This document shows, one piece after another, positions 17,861 to 29,744 of a stretch of DNA of 64,000 bases. Under the pieces are notes generated by a model, which had not been told where the DNA came from, searched no databases, and saw nothing but the letters and a program-made list of their open reading frames with translations. Numbering within the stretch: position 1 is the stretch's first letter; the number at the start of each line of letters is the position of its first letter. Origin of the DNA: Perkinsela sp. pyNocScin1. Taxonomy: Eukaryota > Euglenozoa > Kinetoplastea > Prokinetoplastida > Perkinselidae. The translations under genes were made by a program, and so were the position numbers. The stretch spans positions 62,001 to 126,000 of the forward strand of contig CAXHTR010000003.1 in NCBI GenBank assembly GCA_964019655.1, read 5' to 3'.

Positions 17861-19432
17861 ATGTCTAGCTCAAACTGTGGACAAAACTTCATCGAGAATG
17901 CTCTATCAGATATATTTCAACATATATCTATAAATCCAAGCATAGGCCACATAAATCCTAAGGTAATGGATTCGAGCGTCAAAACGTTATCTGAGAGAAG
18001 CGTGAATACGGGTTATCCACAGCAACAAGGAAGCCATATAGAAAACAATGGCGTACAACAATCAACCATGGCAATACCGCACTCATATTCAGCGAGCACT
18101 TTTCCATTCTTTCAGCCCATGCATTCATGTGGTCCATACATGGCTCAAAATTTCCCTCCACCACATCAATCATTTTGCGGAATACGAAGTTCCTCAGATG
18201 ATGCATGGCTTGACTCACTGAATACTGTTCACGTACAAAGCATGAGCGATCAGAACATACAGGAAATTCGAATGCATGATGTGGCTAATTTGTCTTACGA
18301 AGAGAAGCGTGCGCAAAGCGCATTCTATAAATTTCTCTATGAATATAAGACGAGATCTTTGGCACAAGGGCCAAACACCGATGCGCAAAAACTCGATAGC
18401 GAAACTTCTGCAGAATCAACTATGCATGAGCATTCAGCGAAGTATGACCTTGGTTCACAACTTCTATCTCATCCCGAAACCTCTGGCGCTCACTTTTATG
18501 GGTACACCGATGATGCAGTACAACAAGATATCAGCCTTACTGATTTGAAAAACACATGCTACCCATTCACTTCGCCTAATGCCTATCTGGCCCACCCAGA
18601 GCCCTTCCAGGAAGGGCAGCGACTTCTGAATGAGGGTCAGATAACGCAAGCAGTGCTCGCCTTTGAAGCCCAATGCCAGCGCAAAGAGAATGATTCGCAG
18701 GCATGGTTCACTCTCGGCACAACACAACAGCAGAACGAGAAAGACGTTCTTGCGATTATTGCTTTACAGAATGCTATACAGAAAGATGCAAGCTGTGCAG
18801 ATGTTCACTTAGCGCTTGCCGCTTCGCAGACAAATGAACACTTATTCTCCGAAGCTCTTCAATCGATTACATCGTGGTTGCGATCAAAAATGGCTTTCAG
18901 TACACTACAGCTACACAGCGATGAATCATCCCTTGAAAAGGAAATTACTGCGGGATTCGAGGCAAATCCACAGGACATCGATTTCCAAATAGCACTTGGT
19001 GTATACTACTGCATTACACATAATTACACAGGCGCAGCGGCAATTTTTGAGAAAGCCGTTGAGAAAAACCCACAGTCTGCCTCCTTATGGAATAAACTTG
19101 GTGCAGCACTTGCTAATTCTGGCAATACGGAAAAGGCGCTTGATGCTTACAGACGGTCGATCGCAATCAGCCCACACTCGCATCGATGTAAATACAACAT
19201 TGCAGTGGCACTCATGAATATCGGCAAAAACGTAGAGGCCGCCCATGAGCTCATTGAGATACTCCGGCGTCAATGTGACTTGTCTCCAGGTGCATCTCAC
19301 GATATTCGTAAAAAATCGCATGACGTCTGGAACACACTTCGCATCAACGTAGAGATTCTTGGCCGTGAGGACCTTCTGGAAGCGCTAGAAAGCGAAGATA
19401 TCGAGCGAGTATCTGCTGGTCTCGGTTTTTGA
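17861..19432 (+). CDS. PEX5: PTS1 receptor PEX5
   Basis: PEX5 binds C-terminal PTS1 signals through TPR repeats and carries cargo, and PEX7, to the glycosome membrane. The 523-residue product has a Cys at residue 6, the expected position of the export-ubiquitination Cys. A long, poorly ordered N-terminal half follows. The TPR domain starts at NAYLAHPEPFQEG (about 240) and includes the hallmark AWFTLGTTQQQNEKD and LALAASQTNEH. The C-terminal bundle contains VWNTLRI. The N-terminal half has only one Trp in a motif-like setting (WLDSL, residue 116), so canonical WxxxF/Y PEX14-binding motifs appear absent. The start is chosen by the splice acceptor and the N-terminal Cys. Confidence 0.93.
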   Translation: MSSSNCGQNFIENALSDIFQHISINPSIGHINPKVMDSSVKTLSERSVNTGYPQQQGSHIENNGVQQSTMAIPHSYSASTFPFFQPMHSCGPYMAQNFPPPHQSFCGIRSSSDDAWLDSLNTVHVQSMSDQNIQEIRMHDVANLSYEEKRAQSAFYKFLYEYKTRSLAQGPNTDAQKLDSETSAESTMHEHSAKYDLGSQLLSHPETSGAHFYGYTDDAVQQDISLTDLKNTCYPFTSPNAYLAHPEPFQEGQRLLNEGQITQAVLAFEAQCQRKENDSQAWFTLGTTQQQNEKDVLAIIALQNAIQKDASCADVHLALAASQTNEHLFSEALQSITSWLRSKMAFSTLQLHSDESSLEKEITAGFEANPQDIDFQIALGVYYCITHNYTGAAAIFEKAVEKNPQSASLWNKLGAALANSGNTEKALDAYRRSIAISPHSHRCKYNIAVALMNIGKNVEAAHELIEILRRQCDLSPGASHDIRKKSHDVWNTLRINVEILGREDLLEALESEDIERVSAGLGF

Positions 19433-20555
19433 ATTACTCTTTGTATTCCATGTACACATGTGTATCCTTGATCGTTATCACTGGCGCGGAATACGCTTGT
19501 ATTTCACCATCAACGTGTAGCAAAAGTTTCTTTACGATTCTAAAAAGATTTTTCGATTCTTTGTAACAAATGAACGAGCAAAAGCGAAATAGATTGAGTA
19601 TGAAATCCCTTTACGGCACCTCGTTTGATGGGATAAGCCAAAAGTGCTTGGACTTTGGCAGTGAAAACTGCTGGCCGTGTGCAGAGAGTATATTGCGAAT
19701 GAGTGTACAGAGACGATCAAGAATAAAACCAATCAAATCGCGTGAGCAAAAGAATTAAGCGAAGAATGCAGAAAAAATTCGTTAAAAAAGGGAGCCTCAC
19801 CTCTGCCTCGTCGCTAATCAGAATTTTATATCACAAAAATAAAGGTATCTGGGGCAGAAAGCAAAGCTAAGATGTACGTAAGATAGCACAACTGAAAAGA
19901 ATGGGAAATAAGCCGTTTGTGCGGCAAATTTCTTTCAAGAATCTCCGACTAGCTTCATGCAATATCAGTGAATACTTTCTGCATGCCTTCACGGCAATCA
20001 ATGTAGAGCAAAGAATGATGATTATATTTACACTCAATGAGTCCAACGGGAGAAGAGTGCGGTCAATGGTTCCACTGACAATCAATGCTTGATTTGGAGT
20101 CGATCAACTTGGAAAACTTATCCTGTTAGTTTGAAACCCCGTCTCACATTGCACCGCTGCCGTTTGGCCGCTGGCTTATTTGCAAAAACGACTGATTCTC
20201 AGTATTTGTACTGGCCGCCCAGAACTAAAAAAATCAAGTCATTCAAATCAAACTTTACACTTTGTTCAGAGCTTTGATGAAGAATGTCACTTACGACTTC
20301 ACAGAAAGCATTCCGAGAAAAGTTACTGTTTTGGAAAAACCATGCATGACTTTTGCGGCTTTTGAAGATTTCCTCTGACTTATCCAGCATCAGTTTGGAC
20401 ATGCGTGCCAATAGCGTTACATCTTAATCATATAGTGATTTTAAACTAATTTAATACTCTGGCGATCCCGATGAATCTTCCCTGTACAGGGTCTAAGCGC
20501 GGAATGTTAGTGAACTAACTAAACGCACCGATGCGTTCGAAAGTTGCCAACACTC
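19433..20555. other. convergent strand-switch region
   Basis: The middle + cluster ends at 19432 and the long - cluster ends at 20556. This stretch of about 1.1 kb is a likely termination zone. Small frames of 60-79 codons occur on both strands, but none shows a recognisable protein. A 12-base palindrome tacacatgtgta lies at 19453-19464. No tRNA could be recognised by eye. Confidence 0.55.
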
Positions 20556-21293
20556 TCATGATTGCCGCGCTGTACAATCAGCACGGCACACAGGACACGT
20601 GTGTTGCTGCTGTAGCCAGGCTTTGATGCATTCGAGATGAAAGACGTGCGCGCAGCCCATTTGCGTGATAAGCTCGTTTCCTCCCATCGCTGCGAGGCAA
20701 ATTGTGCACTGTCCGTCGCTGTTTTCCTTGTCGACAGTTCCGTAGAATTTGAAAAATTCTGCAGCTGGACGTGCTTGGCGTTGGAGCGCCTCGATGATCT
20801 GAGGATCGGCTGGCGACGACCTTGACTCGCCTGCGCGCTGCAGCAGTCGGAGAAAGTTTGGCATCGTCATGACATTCTGCCCGTCAGTCACAAATGTCAT
20901 TGTTCGCACATTGCTGGGGGTCTCGCCCCTTCGACGCGATCCTGATTCTGTCGGTGCAGGTTCGATGTTGACGACCTGGTTTCCGCTGTCGGCGGAACTC
21001 AATACATTATTCCCCGAGTCCCGAAATCTTATCTGCATACTGCTACCCATACCTCGCTGTGGGCCACCAGAAATAAACACATTCAATGCTCCAATAGCTT
21101 CCCATGTCTCAAGGAGCTCAACAACTTCGCTTTGGCAGTGTGGACAGTGGGGAACATCGCCTGTGAAGTCCATGGAGGGCCGAAGCAGCCCGCAATCATA
21201 GCAGTAGCCGTTGACCATTGATAAAAAAGAAGCAGAAAAGGAGGATGATACTCGAATTTCCCGCTCAAATGATAAACGATGAATAGGATGCAT
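20556..21293 (-). CDS. RING-H2 E3 ubiquitin ligase, RNF126/RNF115 type
   Basis: The 245-residue protein has an N-terminal zinc ribbon (CYDC ... CPHC, with spacing as in the BCA2 zinc finger of RNF115/126) and a C-terminal RING-H2 finger: CTIC-x(12)-C-x-H-x-x-H-x-x-C-x(9)-H-TCPVC. Between them is a flexible Ser/Arg-rich stretch. The layout matches RNF126-type ligases that ubiquitinate misfolded or cytosolic clients. The start is uncertain: the ATG at 21293 gives a Ser/Phe-rich lead encoded by a pyrimidine tract, while the ATG at 21218 (MVNGYCYDCG) matches the family start. Confidence 0.85.
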   Translation of the reverse strand: MHPIHRLSFEREIRVSSSFSASFLSMVNGYCYDCGLLRPSMDFTGDVPHCPHCQSEVVELLETWEAIGALNVFISGGPQRGMGSSMQIRFRDSGNNVLSSADSGNQVVNIEPAPTESGSRRRGETPSNVRTMTFVTDGQNVMTMPNFLRLLQRAGESRSSPADPQIIEALQRQARPAAEFFKFYGTVDKENSDGQCTICLAAMGGNELITQMGCAHVFHLECIKAWLQQQHTCPVCRADCTARQS

Positions 21294-21318
21294 GAATATC
21301 CATCAACAAAGGGGAAAC

Positions 21319-22062
21319 TCATTCCGCGCGTATCTCAGCGATAAGGGCTTCGTGATCGCTTTGCAAATTGCGTACAAAGTCATAAAGGGCAGCTTCACCC
21401 ATGGAAAGAACTCTTTCGACAGCCTCTGTAGACGTCTCCGGCTGGCTGTACGCCACGACTGAGGAGTCACTCCTTGATGATAGTACAGAGCGCACCAGAC
21501 TGAGCAACCCATTCGTGAACTCGATGATCTCCTCTGATCGTTTGAACCAGTCGGGGCATATCTCCGATCTTGAGAAGATTTTCCGCCTAGCATGAAGAAA
21601 TCTAGCTCTAGCCTTCATGAGGTGCTTTCCCTTCGTTGCTGTATGTAATTGTAGCAGCGGAAGCGAGCGAGTGCGCTCCATAGAATTCTCACGAAGGAAT
21701 CGAATGAGATCAACTACGCACTCAAGCATTTCCTTGAAAGTATCTGTGATCTGTGTAAAATTATCTGTTTCAGATGCATCTTCATATTGTCGTTCCGAGC
21801 TCCAAAATTTTCCGAAATGACTCTCGCGTTGGCATGACAAATATGGTTTATCTTGAAACTGAATCAGAATCTCCTGCCGCGAGGGTGGCGTTCGTCTGTA
21901 CGTTCTCTGATGGAGCAGCTCGTGCGCACGATAATGTACCTCGCCAACGTCGAGAATCTCACCAGCTATTTGACGCTTTTGCATCTCCATGAGAACCTCG
22001 TGCATGACGGCATTGATTTCGGCCTTGGCAGTACATCTAAGCCACCCTTGCACTCTGAGCAT
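21319..22062 (-). CDS. hypothetical helical protein
   Basis: No family is recognised. The 247-residue product is largely alpha-helical and charged. It begins MLRVQGWLRCTAKAEINAV and has basic patches (HQRTYRRTPPSRQ; KARARFLHARRK), without membrane segments. The N-terminus could be a short mitochondrial signal. It is tightly packed between the RING gene and PCNA in the same direction, which supports its being a real gene. The start is ATG. Confidence 0.6.
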   Translation of the reverse strand: MLRVQGWLRCTAKAEINAVMHEVLMEMQKRQIAGEILDVGEVHYRAHELLHQRTYRRTPPSRQEILIQFQDKPYLSCQRESHFGKFWSSERQYEDASETDNFTQITDTFKEMLECVVDLIRFLRENSMERTRSLPLLQLHTATKGKHLMKARARFLHARRKIFSRSEICPDWFKRSEEIIEFTNGLLSLVRSVLSSRSDSSVVAYSQPETSTEAVERVLSMGEAALYDFVRNLQSDHEALIAEIRAE

Positions 22063-22189
22063 TTCCGCACATTCGTACTACATGAAAGTAATCGAAAAAG
22101 TGAGATGGGTATCGGCCTATTGGTCCAGGTTCATTCAAAAAGACTGGGCTAACACAAATTCAAATATGTGGACTTTTCTGCTCGGGTGC

Positions 22190-23113
22190 TCAATTCTCGA
22201 TCTCATTCTCATCGACCTTTGGTGCGAGATAGAAGCGCATGTAACCGTATCCTTCGATCTTGTATTCTATTTGCACTGGCTCGTTAGCAGCGAGGCGTAG
22301 CGTTACTCGGTCGCACAGCGGACTGCCCTTAGTGAATATCACAAGGTTCTTGAGCGCAAAGGTTAGCGTAACGTCCTCAACGCATGTGAGAGAGATCATG
22401 TTCGCGTCATTTTCAATCTTTCCATCTCCCTTCTCGACTTTTTTCTCAGGCACTGCTTCGGTCTGTGCGTGCGGTACCTCTGCTTCCCCTTGCGTGGTAT
22501 CGCTTTCAACCTTGACAACCGGCGCTTGCGGGACTGAGGTGGGCTTGACATCTGCCGCTGAGGTGGGCTTGACAGTCGTTGAACCCTGACCAAAGTCGCC
22601 CTTGGTGGAGAAGCGCACGGCATCACGCGTGACGGCGATTTCAAGGGCCTCACCGAATGTGCTCATATCGCGGCAGATCTTTGTGAACTCCGCAGATGGC
22701 ATGTCGATGGTCGCACTGTACGTCTGGTGCGGAATGGAGAGGCTTTCGGTGTCAATAGTGATGAGACGCATGGAGAAATCAGACACCTTTTCTTGGCCGT
22801 CGCTCTCGACGAGGAAAGTGACGGAGTCGGTCTCCTCATATCGCATTGTGATAGAGTCTTTTTGATTGGCGCACTTCAGGATCTTCGCCATATTTGTGCA
22901 GTTGATCCCGAGATTGAAGTTGCGGCTGCAGTTGTAACTTTTAAAGCCGTCGCTACGGAGAAGGATGGAGACAAGTGAGACATGGCTAGCATCCATCGAT
23001 TGCAGCTGGATGCCTGAAGGCGAGCACTCAAAATTGGCTTCATTCACAACTTCTTTAATAGGCTCGAGGATTTTCTTCCACAGGTCGCTCTGATCAACAG
23101 TGGCTTCAAACAT
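22190..23113 (-). CDS. PCNA: proliferating cell nuclear antigen with internal insertion
   Basis: PCNA is the trimeric sliding clamp for DNA polymerase delta. The 307-residue product keeps the family blocks: MFEATVDQSDLWKKILEPIKE, the DNA-facing FNLGINCTNMAKILKCA, and the C-terminal YGYMRFYLAPKV. Human PCNA is 261 residues. The extra length sits mainly in one insertion (about residues 183-235) rich in Pro, Val, Lys and Glu, between the strand ending FGQGS and the strand beginning DANMISL. Insertions here are known in trypanosomatid PCNAs. The insertion contains a repeated VKPTS with period eight residues. The start is ATG. Confidence 0.95.
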   Translation of the reverse strand: MFEATVDQSDLWKKILEPIKEVVNEANFECSPSGIQLQSMDASHVSLVSILLRSDGFKSYNCSRNFNLGINCTNMAKILKCANQKDSITMRYEETDSVTFLVESDGQEKVSDFSMRLITIDTESLSIPHQTYSATIDMPSAEFTKICRDMSTFGEALEIAVTRDAVRFSTKGDFGQGSTTVKPTSAADVKPTSVPQAPVVKVESDTTQGEAEVPHAQTEAVPEKKVEKGDGKIENDANMISLTCVEDVTLTFALKNLVIFTKGSPLCDRVTLRLAANEPVQIEYKIEGYGYMRFYLAPKVDENEIEN

Positions 23114-23218
23114 GATTCTAAAAAATGAAGATAAAAAAGTCTAAATTAGCGCACTTTGTATATGAAGTACACATAGGGGCTGTGTGCAGCTCGAGCTGCA
23201 TAGTAGTTCAAAAAGTAC

Positions 23219-25735
23219 TCACAGTTCGCTTTCAAAGCTTTGAATCTCTTCAAGCCGTGTTTTAAGTAATGCCTGCCACTTTTTAATCCCGCGAGTTTCT
23301 AATGCAGCATATTGAACAAAGGCTTGACACATATCATAGCAAAGATCATCGGGAAAAAATTGCATGGAAGCTTCAGGGAAATTGTACTTTTCCGAAACAT
23401 TCGAGAGAGCGTGAGCGAAGTGCGCTGTCGCACTTTGAACTTCTGCTTTAAGCTCATGAATTAGATTTTGACAGAATTGAGGCTGTTCCCGCACCACGCT
23501 ATGCAGTGCGTAAAGTACCAAGCGAATGCCAGGCAAGCAGAGCCGCTTGTGTCGTTCTGAGAGCTTGGAAATTTGCTCATTCATACTTCGCTGGCGAGAT
23601 AAATAGGCATTGAGCACTTTCGTGCCTTGAAAGAATTCACTAGGTTCGCCGTGCGCTGCTAACCGGAGTAGCTGCACCATTTCCCACAATGTATCGACCC
23701 TTTCCTCTTTTGAGTGCTCTGCAACGGCTTGTGACCACTCTCCAATAATCTCACTATCTTCGTTCCAACGCAGCGATGCTCGATTATTTTCCAGTATATC
23801 GTGAGTGTGGTCAATCATCTGTTGGTTTTCATTCCGCTTGAGGTAGGCCACGGCCTTTAGAACCGACATTTCCTCCGACTTTGCAATAATATCCCACACA
23901 ATGTACTCGAGGCGGCAAATGCTAAACTTCAGACAATGTTGTAGCGTGGGAAGATCATGCTGAACCATATTCCATTCGCCGTGCTGCAACGCAGTTTCAG
24001 TGACGTGAAGCGAGTCGGCACCTAAAGAGGTGCGATAGAATTCGATTGCTTGCGAGCATATCCATGCGAGCGCGTTTGTTGAGCAATGCGCTTTAGCGGC
24101 GCTCAAGAAAATTGAACCAAGAGTGTCCCACTGGGCATTATTAAGATGAATACTGCAGGTTCCGCAGATGTCTACATCACCATCAGTGAGGCCCAGCTCT
24201 CCTGCGAGGAACAGCCGGAGCAACTTAGTGAGATGACTGCTTTCTGTTATACTGTCAAGAAATGCTAAGGCGATGATTGTTTGAGATCGTGGATCTCCCG
24301 TAGCTATGATGGCTTCGACTATCAAAAATGTGTGGAATGTGCTCGACTCCTTTCCATTGAGAACGTTTCGCAGCGATTTCTTTATGAGAACCTTTAATTG
24401 CTCGCTATGGTCATTCTGCATAAATTTTTTCATCCAAAGGTATACTCTGAGATGTAATTCAGGGCGATCCGCGAAGGCATCTAATAAGGATGAGCTTGCA
24501 AACGAAATATCGCCCGGCATATTGATATTCTGGCGAATGATTTTTTCAACGATTGGCTCTATGTCCATCACACAACACCATAAATTGGTGCAAGAGAAGG
24601 TTTGTGTGTATTCTCTAAGCATTTGAATGACTTGATGCTCTTCATCAAAAATGAATGCCTTGTGCATCATAAAAAGTTTGCGTGTGCGCCAATCTGGTAT
24701 TTTTATAGCATTGATTGCCCTCTTCGGATTTTCGTCTAGAAAGTCATAAAATTTTATTGCTTCTGATCCTAAATTATCGAAAACTTTCCGAAGACCATCA
24801 CCGGCTGCATTATTCTGCTGTCCAAATTCGAACGTTCGGCTAAATTGTAGAATGTATTTCAAAAACTTGAAGTTTCTTCGTGGATCTGTGCCCTCTAGCT
24901 TCTTGCAAAGTGAATCTGAGGAGAGCAGATAGACACACAAGGAGAATATTAATCTTTCTTCTACAACATCACCCTGCTCATTATTCTCAATGAAAGCAAA
25001 GTACGCATTGATCACAGACATGAGCACGCTGCCTATGGTGAACTGCTGTATTACTGATTTTTCAAGAAGTACGGAGTGAACGAGCTCTAAGAGATTTCCA
25101 TGTACATTATTTGCCACAGCATTTCTTATATAGAAGTCAAATAACTTATCGATATTTCTAGCTGAGTTTTCATGAGCAGGCAGGCATTGGCAAAGCGTTC
25201 GCCACAGTATTTTTAGCCCAAGTGACTGGATGGGCACGTTTTCAGTGCAAAGACATTTGCCAAGAATTATCCACGTTTGATATTGCCTATTATCAAACAC
25301 CTTTGACAGTTGGAGTGCAATATGATGAAATGCGCTAAAGTCACCATTTGCTAGGAAGGCCGATGCTAGCTTTTCTCCGATTCTCTGACTTGCTGTTTCC
25401 TTCCAAGCGCTTCTATACATTGCAATAAGCTTCGCAATGAGCTCAGGATTTGAGGCGCTTGCCGACACACATAGAAACGCAATTATTTCAACTGCCGATA
25501 CGTCATGGAAGTTTGTATGCTCCAGTAGTTCTTCTGCATGCTGTCGAGCATCTGTGCGGTGGCCACTTTGGAATATGCAAAGTGCGCGTAGGGCCTTAAG
25601 TGTTGTGCATGGCTGATTCGGACGCCTATCAATGGCCCTTTGGAGATGAGCGTGTGCTTTGGTTAGCTTGCCCTCTTCAATCAGTCTTTTTGCTAGTGCG
25701 ATGTCTTTTAAATCTATAAAACTCACATCGGTCAT
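23219..25735 (-). CDS. N-terminal acetyltransferase B auxiliary subunit (NAA25/MDM20-like)
   Basis: The 838-residue all-helical protein resembles the NatB auxiliary subunit. The N-terminal TPR-type repeats match the family: AKRLIEEGKLTKAHAHLQRAI, then TLKALRALCIFQSGHRTDARQHAEEL, then a line ending YQTWIILGKCL that parallels the family's 'YQxWxxxxLxL'. NAA25 binds NAA20 and the ribosome so that Met-Asp/Glu/Asn N-termini are acetylated. The length fits (yeast Mdm20 796, human 972). The match weakens after about residue 250. Other long TPR scaffolds are possible. The start is ATG. Confidence 0.68.
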   Translation of the reverse strand: MTDVSFIDLKDIALAKRLIEEGKLTKAHAHLQRAIDRRPNQPCTTLKALRALCIFQSGHRTDARQHAEELLEHTNFHDVSAVEIIAFLCVSASASNPELIAKLIAMYRSAWKETASQRIGEKLASAFLANGDFSAFHHIALQLSKVFDNRQYQTWIILGKCLCTENVPIQSLGLKILWRTLCQCLPAHENSARNIDKLFDFYIRNAVANNVHGNLLELVHSVLLEKSVIQQFTIGSVLMSVINAYFAFIENNEQGDVVEERLIFSLCVYLLSSDSLCKKLEGTDPRRNFKFLKYILQFSRTFEFGQQNNAAGDGLRKVFDNLGSEAIKFYDFLDENPKRAINAIKIPDWRTRKLFMMHKAFIFDEEHQVIQMLREYTQTFSCTNLWCCVMDIEPIVEKIIRQNINMPGDISFASSSLLDAFADRPELHLRVYLWMKKFMQNDHSEQLKVLIKKSLRNVLNGKESSTFHTFLIVEAIIATGDPRSQTIIALAFLDSITESSHLTKLLRLFLAGELGLTDGDVDICGTCSIHLNNAQWDTLGSIFLSAAKAHCSTNALAWICSQAIEFYRTSLGADSLHVTETALQHGEWNMVQHDLPTLQHCLKFSICRLEYIVWDIIAKSEEMSVLKAVAYLKRNENQQMIDHTHDILENNRASLRWNEDSEIIGEWSQAVAEHSKEERVDTLWEMVQLLRLAAHGEPSEFFQGTKVLNAYLSRQRSMNEQISKLSERHKRLCLPGIRLVLYALHSVVREQPQFCQNLIHELKAEVQSATAHFAHALSNVSEKYNFPEASMQFFPDDLCYDMCQAFVQYAALETRGIKKWQALLKTRLEEIQSFESEL

Positions 25736-26022
25736 TGGTGGGTTTTCATAGAAAGATGCCTGGAGGTAAAAAACGACTAAAATTATAAATATGAAAGCTT
25801 CCTAGCGTGATTCTAAAAAGGGTCTTGAAATATTTACCAAAGATCCTTTGAACAAAGGTCTGCTTAGTGGAGCTGTCACCTTGCATTTGCTTGATAAAGA
25901 AAGCATTGATACTATTTAAGATTTCGCAAAAGTAGGTCTTTACAGGCTGATCTTAAGATTCATTTGAAGTCCTTTGAATCTATATGCAAATATATGAAAA
26001 TGGCTTAGCCTACGTTTTTACT

Positions 26023-27726
<1,704 letters not shown>

Positions 27727-27729
27727 TTA

Positions 27730-29457
27730 TTATGCTTTCGATAGAGTTTCATCAAAGAAACTGTGTCTAAGAACTTCACTTGCGCAGGGTCTATCAAGTG
27801 GGTCAAACTGAAGAAGACGGCTGAGAAATTGCCAGATGACAGGATCCACATCACATATTTGCATGCTTTTGTCAGTTAAATTAAAGGCACCCATTTGGTG
27901 CACAAAGCTGTGCTCATTGCTGGCATCCATAGAACTGGCATCGAATGGAAACATGCCAGTCAGAAGGTTGTACGCAATAATTCCCATAGACCAGATATCA
28001 CTTTGTATACATGGCTGTCCACGACATGCTTCTGGGGCCATGAAGAGTGGGGTTCCAAAGCTGCGTTGATGTAAACTTTTACGGTCAACTTGAAAGCTTG
28101 AACCGAAGTCACATAATTTGCACGATCCGCCCAAGTCGATCATGATGTTGTGAGGCGTGATGTCTCCGTGAACTATTCCTTTGCCTTGAATGTATTTGAG
28201 CGCTGTAAAACATTCGAAAAGGTACCGCCTTGCAAGTGAGATATCCAAGGGGGAAAAATTGCGAATAACCTGGTGGAGCGTCCCACACGGAACAAACTCA
28301 GTGATAAGAGCTACTTGCTTTGGAAGTGTAAAGCTTGCGATATATTTCACTATATGTGGGTGATTGAGCTCTCGAAGTGTGTATGTTTCATCGATTATGC
28401 GCTGGATGGAATCAGAAGTGTTGCACTTATGACTTCGGTCGTGTACGGTCTTAATCGCGACGAGCGATCCGTCAGGGCATATTCCACGGAAGACAGACGA
28501 GGACATGCTCCTCCCCAACATCTGATGGGAAATAGTCCAGCACCTATTATGGTGATCTAAAAGAGTGCGTGCATAATGTTGGAAGGTATTGAGTAGGACC
28601 GGGTGCTTGCGAGATGGGCAAGGTGTGAAGTATTTGCAAAACTTATATGCTTCTTCTACTTCTGGAAACTTTCTTACGAGATTAACGCGTTGGTAAGAGT
28701 TAAACTTTTTTGTGCCAATGATAGGTTTGATCCCATAAAAGCACTTTGTGTGATAAATGAATTCGTGGTCTCGTTTAATTATACATATCTCATTTGTTGG
28801 CTCTTGGGGACGTGAATATGGATTACAACTGCCTAAGCATAATTCCTCCGTGAGAGCTATGCCTAGCAAGGGAATCATCTCAACTGGTACTTTTTGTCTA
28901 GCTGAATTAAGGCTGATGGAAATAACGCGAGTGCTTGCATCAGATAATGCCTGTTCTGAGATCTTGGTAAACTTTTCTTGCGAAGCGGTAAAAGCGGTAA
29001 AGACAATTCCTAGTGGATCGGACATGATGGAGATAAAGCGAGTCTGCTCTGAAAATTCGCTTGCAATGTAAAGAAGTTCGCGAATTATCGAAAAGTATGG
29101 TCGTATACTCATACCGGTTCGATTAAGTACTACCAAAGCCGTGTACATTTCTGTATGCAACGGTTGAGGTAATAGCTTCTGTGCTTGATGAATGTTCACC
29201 TCCCAGGTGGGCTGAAATTTTTCCGCATCACGCATAAATGACGCTATGTGCACAAGACTTTTAAACTTGGAGTACGTTGTATCATCATATTTCAGCTTTC
29301 CTACGTTGCAAGCAGCCAATCGAAGCGATTCGTATTCGACACGGGACACACGATCCTCAGTGAACTTAAGAATGAAATGATGCATCAGCTTTATGGCGAA
29401 AATCAGGCTAAACAGGCATACTACACTTAATATGAAGCTCAGGGAAAAACTTGTCAT
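27730..29457 (-). CDS. membrane-anchored serine/threonine protein kinase
   Basis: The 575-residue protein has an N-terminal transmembrane segment (about 3-27), a poorly conserved middle and a C-terminal kinase domain (about 310-570). Visible motifs: LGRSMSSSVFRG as a degenerate glycine loop, VAIKTV with the catalytic Lys, HGDITPHNIM as the catalytic loop, DFGSS, MAPEA and DIWSMGIIAYNLLTG. The catalytic loop has HGD for HRD and Thr for the Lys two residues after the Asp. Both are unusual, but Asp, Asn and the DFG Asp are kept, so activity is plausible. Overall it is nearest to MAP3K/STE-like kinases. Role unknown. The start is ATG. Confidence 0.85.
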   Translation of the reverse strand: MTSFSLSFILSVVCLFSLIFAIKLMHHFILKFTEDRVSRVEYESLRLAACNVGKLKYDDTTYSKFKSLVHIASFMRDAEKFQPTWEVNIHQAQKLLPQPLHTEMYTALVVLNRTGMSIRPYFSIIRELLYIASEFSEQTRFISIMSDPLGIVFTAFTASQEKFTKISEQALSDASTRVISISLNSARQKVPVEMIPLLGIALTEELCLGSCNPYSRPQEPTNEICIIKRDHEFIYHTKCFYGIKPIIGTKKFNSYQRVNLVRKFPEVEEAYKFCKYFTPCPSRKHPVLLNTFQHYARTLLDHHNRCWTISHQMLGRSMSSSVFRGICPDGSLVAIKTVHDRSHKCNTSDSIQRIIDETYTLRELNHPHIVKYIASFTLPKQVALITEFVPCGTLHQVIRNFSPLDISLARRYLFECFTALKYIQGKGIVHGDITPHNIMIDLGGSCKLCDFGSSFQVDRKSLHQRSFGTPLFMAPEACRGQPCIQSDIWSMGIIAYNLLTGMFPFDASSMDASNEHSFVHQMGAFNLTDKSMQICDVDPVIWQFLSRLLQFDPLDRPCASEVLRHSFFDETLSKA

Positions 29458-29744
29458 TCGTAATGAAAGTTATTCGCTCACGTGCGCAGGTTTCGTAGAG
29501 TATAGCTTGTATGTGCACTGGCCCTAGGCATTCACCGATCGCTAAGGTACTGTGAGACCACAAAAGGGATATATACACATGTATAAGTATCTATACGTAT
29601 AAAGATTTAGAGCTTTTTTAAACCTTGATGTTGCTTTCTATGCGAGCAAAGCGCTAGCAAGAAAACGAGCCCACCTTACCACATATTACACTGAGACCCT
29701 ACGAGGAAAGAATTTCTTAAGCCAGTGTCCCTTCTGAGAAGCTA

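Noticed and set aside
19570-20411. Several 60-72 codon frames on both strands in the second convergent switch
   Set aside because: They overlap one another and show no domain or signal that would support a gene.
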